Source: Candidatus Dormiibacterota bacterium (GTDB lineage Bacteria > Chloroflexota > Dormibacteria > Dormibacterales > Dormibacteraceae). From it: DNA of 9,521 nucleotides. The translations under genes and the position numbers were made by a program. The stretch lies in NCBI GenBank assembly GCA_955652585.1, contig CATPBF010000164.1, positions 1-9,521 on the forward strand, written 5' to 3'. The notes under the pieces were generated by a model, which made no database searches, had not been told where the DNA came from, and saw only the letters and a program-made list of their open reading frames with translations. How positions within the stretch are numbered: position 1 is the stretch's first letter; each line of letters begins with the position of its first letter. This document shows positions 5,797-9,521 of this stretch, piece by piece.

Positions 5797-6177
5797 CCTG
5801 TAGGGGTCCTGGAGCGTGAGCTGGACAGGCTCGAAGGCTTGTGGGGCGAGGGTCTGTCGGACACCTACCGGTCTTACCTCGAGTCGGTGAGCAGCCACGA
5901 GCCCGAAATGCAGCCCAAGCTGGCGCTGGCCGCGGCGCTGATCGAGGTGGGGATCCGCCTCCAGGGCCTGGGCGGCCACGCGGCGCCGGCCACCACCCTG
6001 CTCATGGGCGACCTCTGCCTTGCGCGCGCCTCGCGCCTCCTCGCCGACAACGCCACCCAGGCCGTGCAGGTGGCTTTCGCGAAGGCGATCGAGGGAGTCT
6101 CGGCCGCGGCCGCGGCCGGAAAACCGAGCCGGCCGGTGCGCGAGCTTCTCGTGCACGCGTTCTCGGCCGCTGCATGA
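5794..6177 (+). CDS. Small helical protein, possible non-catalytic component of polyprenyl diphosphate synthase (HepS-like)
   Basis: A 127-aa protein, predicted all-helical, with no signal peptide or membrane segment. Residues 43-106 follow the order of prenyl synthase helices: an Ala-rich helix (LALAAALIEVGIRLQ), a short loop, then TTLLMGDLCLARASRLLADN and VQVAFAKAIEGVSAAAAAG. The 'GD-x-x-x-x-A-x-x-L-L-A' helix and following 'A-I-x-x-x' helix match trans-prenyl synthases and heptaprenyl synthase component 1. The Asp-rich DDxxD motif that should lie between them is absent. It therefore cannot be a catalytic subunit. Component 1 (HepS/GerCA) of Bacillus heterodimeric synthases also lacks DDxxD and sits beside menG and hepT; here the next gene encodes a synthase and menG is nearby. 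Its stop overlaps the next start (ATGA, 6174-6177), implying coupled translation and perhaps 1:1 stoichiometry. The similarity is by eye; 'hypothetical protein' is the safe fallback. Confidence 0.5.
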   Translation: MPVGVLERELDRLEGLWGEGLSDTYRSYLESVSSHEPEMQPKLALAAALIEVGIRLQGLGGHAAPATTLLMGDLCLARASRLLADNATQAVQVAFAKAIEGVSAAAAAGKPSRPVRELLVHAFSAAA

Positions 6178-7649
6178 TCGCCGGGCGGCTGCGGTTCGAA
6201 ACATCGCACGCCACCGAATTCGTCGACGTCACCAAGCTCGTGCGCGAGGAGGTGCGGAGGTCCGGTCTACGCACCGGCCGCGTCCACCTGCAGTCGCTGC
6301 ACACGACCGTCGGCCTGGCCATCAACGAAAACGAGCCTTTGCTGCTGCGCGACTTCCAGAAGCTGTTGGAGCGCCTCGCGCCTGGCGACGTCGGTTACGA
6401 GCATGACGACTTCGCGCGGCGCTATGAGATCTCCATCGACGAGCCGGTCAACGGCCACGCCCACTGCCGGCAGCTCTTGCTCACCGGCTTCGCAACGCTC
6501 CTGGTCGAGGAAGGCAAGCTCGTGCTCGGCCGCTGGCAATCGGTGTTCGCCGTCGAGCTCGACGGCCCTCGCCATCGTGAGCTCGCGCTGCAACTCGACG
6601 GAGAATTTGCCCCCCTCTCCCCTGCGGGGAGAGGGTTTAGGGGGGTGCGCCGGGAGCTGGCTCCGCCAGGCCCGGCGCCTCAAGGGGGGAGTCCCCCATC
6701 AGACAGTGGGGCGTGGGTTGGTACAGAATCGGAGCTGATCGAGCTCGAGCTCGCCCGCCAGCTCAGGGTCGACCCCGAGCCGGTGGCCGCTCCGATGCGG
6801 CGTCTCATGGAGGCAGGCGGCAAGCGCCTCCGCCCCAAGCTGGTGCAGCTCACATCGCAGATCGGTCCGCGCCACGATGCGCTGCGCGCCGCGTCCCTGG
6901 CCGCCGCCGTGGAGTTGCTCCACAACGCGACCCTGGTCCATGACGACTACGTCGACGAGTCGACCCACCGCCGCGGGCGGCCGACGGTCGCGGCGGCCGA
7001 GGGCGCCGAGCGCGCCATCGCCGTCGGTGACTACTACTTCGCCAAGGCCACCAGGCTGATTGCGGAGATCGGCAACACCGAAGTGACATCGACGATGGCG
7101 GACGCCCTGGAAGCCATCTGCGCCGCTCAGATCGACGATGTCGCGCTGCGTGGAGCCTTTCCCGGCGACCACGACTCGTACCTGCGCGTCGTGCGTGGCA
7201 AGACGGCAGCGCTGTTTGCCGCGTCGTGCGCCTCAGGCGCGCTTCTGTCCGATGCGCCGCCGGAGGTCGTCGAAGCGCTGAGGCGGTTTGGCGACCTGCT
7301 CGGGGTTGCGTTCCAGATGGCCGACGACATGGTGGACTTCAGCCCGAGCTCGGGCAAGCCGGTCGGGCTCGACATCCGGCAGAGGGTGCTGTCGCTGCCT
7401 TTGATCTATGCGGCTGAAGACCGTTCGGTCGGACCAGAGGTGCGCCGGCTGCTGGCAGGCTCGCTGGGAGACGAGGAAGTGGACCGCGTCACCGAGCTCG
7501 TCACCGCGAGCGATGCGTTGCGGCGGGTCGGCGCAGAGGCGCGCGGCCTGGTCGACGCCGCGGTTCGCGAGCTCGAATCGATTGAGCTCGACGGCCTGCG
7601 CCCGACGCTCGTGGGCATCGCCCGCTCAGCGGTCGACCGAACCGCCTGA
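6174..7649 (+). CDS. Fused YjbQ (UPF0047) domain - trans-polyprenyl diphosphate synthase
   Basis: One uninterrupted frame of 491 aa. Residues 1-144 are a complete YjbQ/UPF0047 protein: LHTTVGLAINENE (42-54), YEHDD (75-79), NGHAHCRQLLLTG (93-105), GKLVLGRWQ (114-122) and DGPRHRELALQ (130-140). E. coli YjbQ has weak thiamine-phosphate synthase activity; its true role is unclear. Residues ~145-186 are a Pro/Gly-rich linker encoded by hairpin repeat copy 3. Residues ~187-491 are an all-trans polyprenyl (heptaprenyl/geranylgeranyl-type) diphosphate synthase: GGKRLRP (215-221), first Asp-rich motif HDDYVDE (256-262), GDYYFAKATRLIAEI (285-299), RGKTAALF (341-348), second motif QMADDMVDF (381-389), GKPVGLDIRQRVLSLPL (394-410). 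Both DDxxD motifs are intact. It elongates allylic diphosphates with isopentenyl diphosphate, probably for the menaquinone tail. No separate start for the synthase is convincing: in frame only GTG 6645, in the repeat, then ATG 6798, inside the conserved first helix. The fusion could be real or the result of one base error near 6713-6735. Confidence 0.82.
   Translation: MIAGRLRFETSHATEFVDVTKLVREEVRRSGLRTGRVHLQSLHTTVGLAINENEPLLLRDFQKLLERLAPGDVGYEHDDFARRYEISIDEPVNGHAHCRQLLLTGFATLLVEEGKLVLGRWQSVFAVELDGPRHRELALQLDGEFAPLSPAGRGFRGVRRELAPPGPAPQGGSPPSDSGAWVGTESELIELELARQLRVDPEPVAAPMRRLMEAGGKRLRPKLVQLTSQIGPRHDALRAASLAAAVELLHNATLVHDDYVDESTHRRGRPTVAAAEGAERAIAVGDYYFAKATRLIAEIGNTEVTSTMADALEAICAAQIDDVALRGAFPGDHDSYLRVVRGKTAALFAASCASGALLSDAPPEVVEALRRFGDLLGVAFQMADDMVDFSPSSGKPVGLDIRQRVLSLPLIYAAEDRSVGPEVRRLLAGSLGDEEVDRVTELVTASDALRRVGAEARGLVDAAVRELESIELDGLRPTLVGIARSAVDRTA
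6613..6718 (+). repeat. Hairpin repeat, copy 3, enlarged, inside the fusion gene
   Basis: The same 10-bp stem as copy 2, CCCTCTCCCC (6613-6622) with GGGGAGAGGG (6626-6635), has a TGC loop, then TTTAGGGGGG. The tail GTGGGGCGTGGGT lies at 6706-6718. Unlike the other two copies, about 60 bases lie between the TTAGGG part and the tail. The tail reads GCGTGGG where the others read GCGTGAG, so the frame passes through as Ala-Trp without meeting TGA. It is translated as the linker between the two domains. Confidence 0.7.
6646..6704. repeat. Extra double-hairpin insert inside repeat copy 3
   Basis: The insert holds a long stem GCGCCGGG (6647-6654) with CCCGGCGC (6671-6678), enclosing an inner CTGG (6657-6660) / CCAG (6666-6669) stem. 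A second hairpin GGGGG (6685-6689) / CCCCC (6693-6697) follows. The other two repeat copies lack this segment. It could be a nested mobile repeat or part of a longer version of the family. Confidence 0.5.
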
Positions 7650-8288
7650 CATGAGTCCAACGGTGCCCGCCCCCATCTGGACGTAGCGCACGCCCTTCCA
7701 GCCCGCCACCTCCGCAAGCGCCCGCAGCTCATCCCCCGTGCGGTACGAGTCGATGCTCTGGCTGAGGTAGTTGTAGGCAGACGGCTGTCCGGACAGCGCG
7801 CCACCGATGGCTGGAAGGATTGTCTTCAGATAGACGCGATACGTAGCGCCGACAACTCCCCTCGGCGGCCGCACGAACTCCAGCACCACCGCCCGGCCGC
7901 CAGGCTTGACGACCCGCAGCATCTCGCGCAGGCCACGCAAAGGGTCGGCGAGGTTGCGGAGGCCGAAAGCGATCGTGCTCGCGTCGAAACTCGCATCATC
8001 GAACGGGAGGTTGAGCGCATCACCTTCCCAGAAATTCATTCCGGGGTGGCCATGGCGCGCGACCTCCAGCATCTGGGTGCTGAAGTCGAGGCCGACCACG
8101 CGACCATCCGGGCCGGCGATTCGAGCGAGCCGCTCGGTCAGCTTCCCTGAACCGCATGCGACGTCCAGCGCCGAGCCGCCGGCCTTGAGCTCGGCCGCGC
8201 GGGCAGCCCGCAGGCGCCAGCCGGCGTCGGCGCCGGCCGACAGCACGGTGTTGACGAGGTCGTATCGCCGCGCGATGCGATCGAACAT
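7626..8288 (-). CDS. menG: Demethylmenaquinone methyltransferase (MenG/UbiE family)
   Basis: Class I SAM-dependent methyltransferase of the UbiE/COQ5 family, 220 aa (usual 230-250). It C-methylates demethylmenaquinone at the last step of menaquinone synthesis. Landmarks: MFDRIARRYDLVNTVLSAG (1-19), the family's N-terminal signature; SAM motif I LDVACGSGKLTERLARI (40-56); VVGLDFSTQML (64-74); EGDALNLPFDDASFDAST (88-105); FGLRNLADPLRGLREMLRV (108-126), UbiE motif; KPGGRAVVLEF (128-138); and a C-terminal YNYLSQSIDSY stretch. ATG 8288 has no clear ribosome site and begins exactly at the signature, so a few upstream residues from a non-standard start are possible. It lies 37 bases after the thiolase stop on the same strand, probably co-transcribed. 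Its 3' end overlaps the convergent synthase gene by 24 bases. Its neighbour makes the isoprenoid tail of the same quinone, which supports MenG over a ubiquinone role. Confidence 0.88.
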   Translation of the reverse strand: MFDRIARRYDLVNTVLSAGADAGWRLRAARAAELKAGGSALDVACGSGKLTERLARIAGPDGRVVGLDFSTQMLEVARHGHPGMNFWEGDALNLPFDDASFDASTIAFGLRNLADPLRGLREMLRVVKPGGRAVVLEFVRPPRGVVGATYRVYLKTILPAIGGALSGQPSAYNYLSQSIDSYRTGDELRALAEVAGWKGVRYVQMGAGTVGLMSGGSVDR

Positions 8289-8325
8289 CGTGCGTACCGC
8301 GGCCGGATCGCGTTCGGAAATGTCC

Positions 8326-9521
8326 CTAGATCCTCTGCCAAATGGACGCGATGCCCTGGCCGACCCCGATGCACATGGTGGCCAGGCCGTACTCGGTGCC
8401 GCGGTGAGCCATCTCGCGCACGAGCGTACCCACCAGCCGCGCGCCGCTGCTGCCGAGCGGGTGGCCGAGGGCGATCGCCCCGCCGTTCACGTTGACCTTC
8501 TCCTCATCAAGCCCGAGCAGTCGCACGCACGCGAGCGATTGCGACGCGAAGGCCTCGTTCAGCTCCACGATGCCGATGTCGGTCGTCTGCAGGCCCGCCT
8601 TCTCGAGCGCCTTCATCGACGACGGTACCGGGCCGATGCCCATGTAATCGGGATGGACGCCGGCGGGCGCGGCGGCAACCAGGCGCGCGAGCGGCTGCAG
8701 GTTCCGCTCGCGCGCCTTGCCTTCGGACATCAACACGAGCGCGGTCGCGCCGTCGTTCAGCGGCGATGAGTTGCCGGCGGTGACGGAGCCTTTCTCCGAG
8801 AACGCAGGCTTCAGCCTGGCCAGCGCTTCGAGCGATGTGTCTTCGCGCGGACCCTCGTCAGCGGTGAGCTGCACCGGCTCGCCCTTGCGCTGGGCCACCA
8901 CGACCGGGACGATCTCTTCCGCCAATCGCCCTGATTTCTGAGCCGCCAACGCGCGCTGGTGGCTGCGCAGCGCGAACGCGTCCTGGTCCTCGCGCGACAC
9001 CTCGTACTTCTGGGCGACGCGCTCGGCGGTCTCCCCCATCTGCAGGGTTCCATACAACTCGGCCATCTTCGGGTTGACGAGTCGCCAGCCGAGAGCGGTG
9101 TCGTAGGCGGTCTGGGGTCCGCGCGGAAATGCACCGTCGGGCTTGGGCATCACCCACGGCGCGCGGGTCATGCTCTCGACGCCGCCGGCGATCACGATGT
9201 CGGCCGCTCCGGTCTGAATCTCGCGCGCAGCGGCAATCGCCGCCTGCATGCCCGATCCACAGAGGCGGTTGACGGTCTGGCCCGGCACCTCGACCGGAAA
9301 GCCCGCCAGCAGCAGGGCCATGCGCGCGACGTTGCGGTTGTCCTCGCCGGCGCCGTTGGCGCAGCCGAGGATGACGTCGTCGACCTCGGCCGGCTGGATG
9401 TGCGCGCGTTCGCAAGCTTCCTTGAGCACGATCGCGGCGAGGTCGTCGGGGCGCACGTCCTTCAGTTGCCCGCCGTACCTTCCCATCGGCGTACGGGCGG
9501 TCGCGACGATCACCGCCTGCC
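8326..9521 (-). CDS. Thiolase (acetyl-CoA / 3-oxoadipyl-CoA acyltransferase family), N-terminus cut by window edge
   Basis: Thiolase II-type enzyme. The frame stays open to the window edge (codons for Gln-Ala precede GTG 9513), so only a few N-terminal residues are missing. Numbering from GTG 9513: VNRLCGSGMQAA with nucleophilic Cys85; VELNEAFASQ (317-326); GGAIALGHPLGSSGAR with His351; and ATMCIGVGQG with Cys381. The full catalytic set of a degradative or biosynthetic thiolase is present. The strings GEDNRNVARMALL, GGVESMTRAPWVM and GWRLVNPKM resemble 3-oxoadipyl-CoA thiolases (PcaF/PaaJ) more than PhbA. That would suit aromatic-ring catabolism, but general acetyl-CoA acetyltransferases of GC-rich bacteria share these motifs, so substrate is left open. 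It leads the minus-strand pair with menG. The thiolase call is secure. Confidence 0.92.
   Translation of the reverse strand, partial: QAVIVATARTPMGRYGGQLKDVRPDDLAAIVLKEACERAHIQPAEVDDVILGCANGAGEDNRNVARMALLLAGFPVEVPGQTVNRLCGSGMQAAIAAAREIQTGAADIVIAGGVESMTRAPWVMPKPDGAFPRGPQTAYDTALGWRLVNPKMAELYGTLQMGETAERVAQKYEVSREDQDAFALRSHQRALAAQKSGRLAEEIVPVVVAQRKGEPVQLTADEGPREDTSLEALARLKPAFSEKGSVTAGNSSPLNDGATALVLMSEGKARERNLQPLARLVAAAPAGVHPDYMGIGPVPSSMKALEKAGLQTTDIGIVELNEAFASQSLACVRLLGLDEEKVNVNGGAIALGHPLGSSGARLVGTLVREMAHRGTEYGLATMCIGVGQGIASIWQRI

Noticed and set aside
5615..5803. 62-codon frame starting with ATG overlapping the tetR stop (ATGA)
   Set aside because: The coupling looked attractive, but the translation is Arg/Pro/Ser-rich and repeat-derived, crosses a hairpin and runs into the HepS-like gene start.
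6101..6119. CGGCCG-type tandem and palindromic stretch
   Set aside because: It encodes an Ala run in the HepS-like protein; codon bias explains it.
6645..7649. Separate synthase gene starting at GTG 6645
   Set aside because: The GTG lies in the repeat with no stop before it in the same frame, so the upstream YjbQ frame would read straight through; a fused product is the simpler reading of the given sequence.
7906..8769. 287-codon plus-strand frame opposite menG and the thiolase gene
   Set aside because: It spans two convincing minus-strand genes and has no protein-family pattern.

Overview
This is a GC-rich, densely packed bacterial window. It holds nine protein-coding genes, counting a partial one at each edge, plus one short pilin gene. 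Gene content is menaquinone biosynthesis, a molybdenum hydroxylase, a Flp-type pilin, GTG/TTG starts and many overlapping genes. With the GC-rich hairpin repeats, this suggests an uncultivated or soil lineage of the Chloroflexota/Dormibacterota/Rokubacteria kind. That placement is a weak inference; no marker gene is present to settle it.

Plus strand, 1-4060: the 3' end of a HAD-family hydrolase runs directly into a three-subunit molybdenum hydroxylase in the order [2Fe-2S] subunit, molybdopterin subunit, FAD subunit. The FAD subunit carries a four-cysteine insertion, C-x15-C-x7-C-x8-C. This is the diagnostic extra [4Fe-4S] loop of 4-hydroxybenzoyl-CoA reductase (HcrCAB). It separates the enzyme from CO dehydrogenases and ordinary xanthine dehydrogenases. 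It probably acts on an aromatic acyl-CoA, but the substrate is not proven. A lone Flp/type IVb pilin gene (4073-4252) follows within 12 bases.

Middle, 4257-5793: a KDPG/KHG-type aldolase on the minus strand is divergent from a TetR regulator on the plus strand. About 175 bases after tetR appear non-coding and look like decayed repeat DNA.

Right part, 5794-9521: a small protein resembling a catalytically inactive prenyl-synthase component (HepS-like) is ATGA-coupled to an unusual single ORF that fuses a YjbQ/UPF0047 domain to a complete trans-polyprenyl diphosphate synthase. Convergent to it on the minus strand lie a demethylmenaquinone methyltransferase (MenG/UbiE) and, upstream of that, a thiolase that runs off the window. 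The set HepS-like, synthase and MenG recalls the hepS-menG-hepT (gerC) cluster of Bacillus, rearranged. It probably makes and methylates the menaquinone side-chain system.

Three same-orientation copies of a hairpin repeat (CCCTCTCCCC / GGGGAGAGGG stem, then a G-rich tail ending GGGGCGTGAG) sit at gene junctions. Copy 1 supplies the stop codon of the small hydroxylase subunit and the ribosome site and GTG start of the large one. Copy 2 provides a Shine-Dalgarno sequence for the aldolase. Copy 3, enlarged by about 60 bases of further hairpins, is translated as the linker of the YjbQ-synthase fusion. The repeats and the fusion, together with the HepS-like gene, are the most unusual things here. 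No CRISPR array, RNA gene, insertion sequence or convincing intrinsic terminator was seen.
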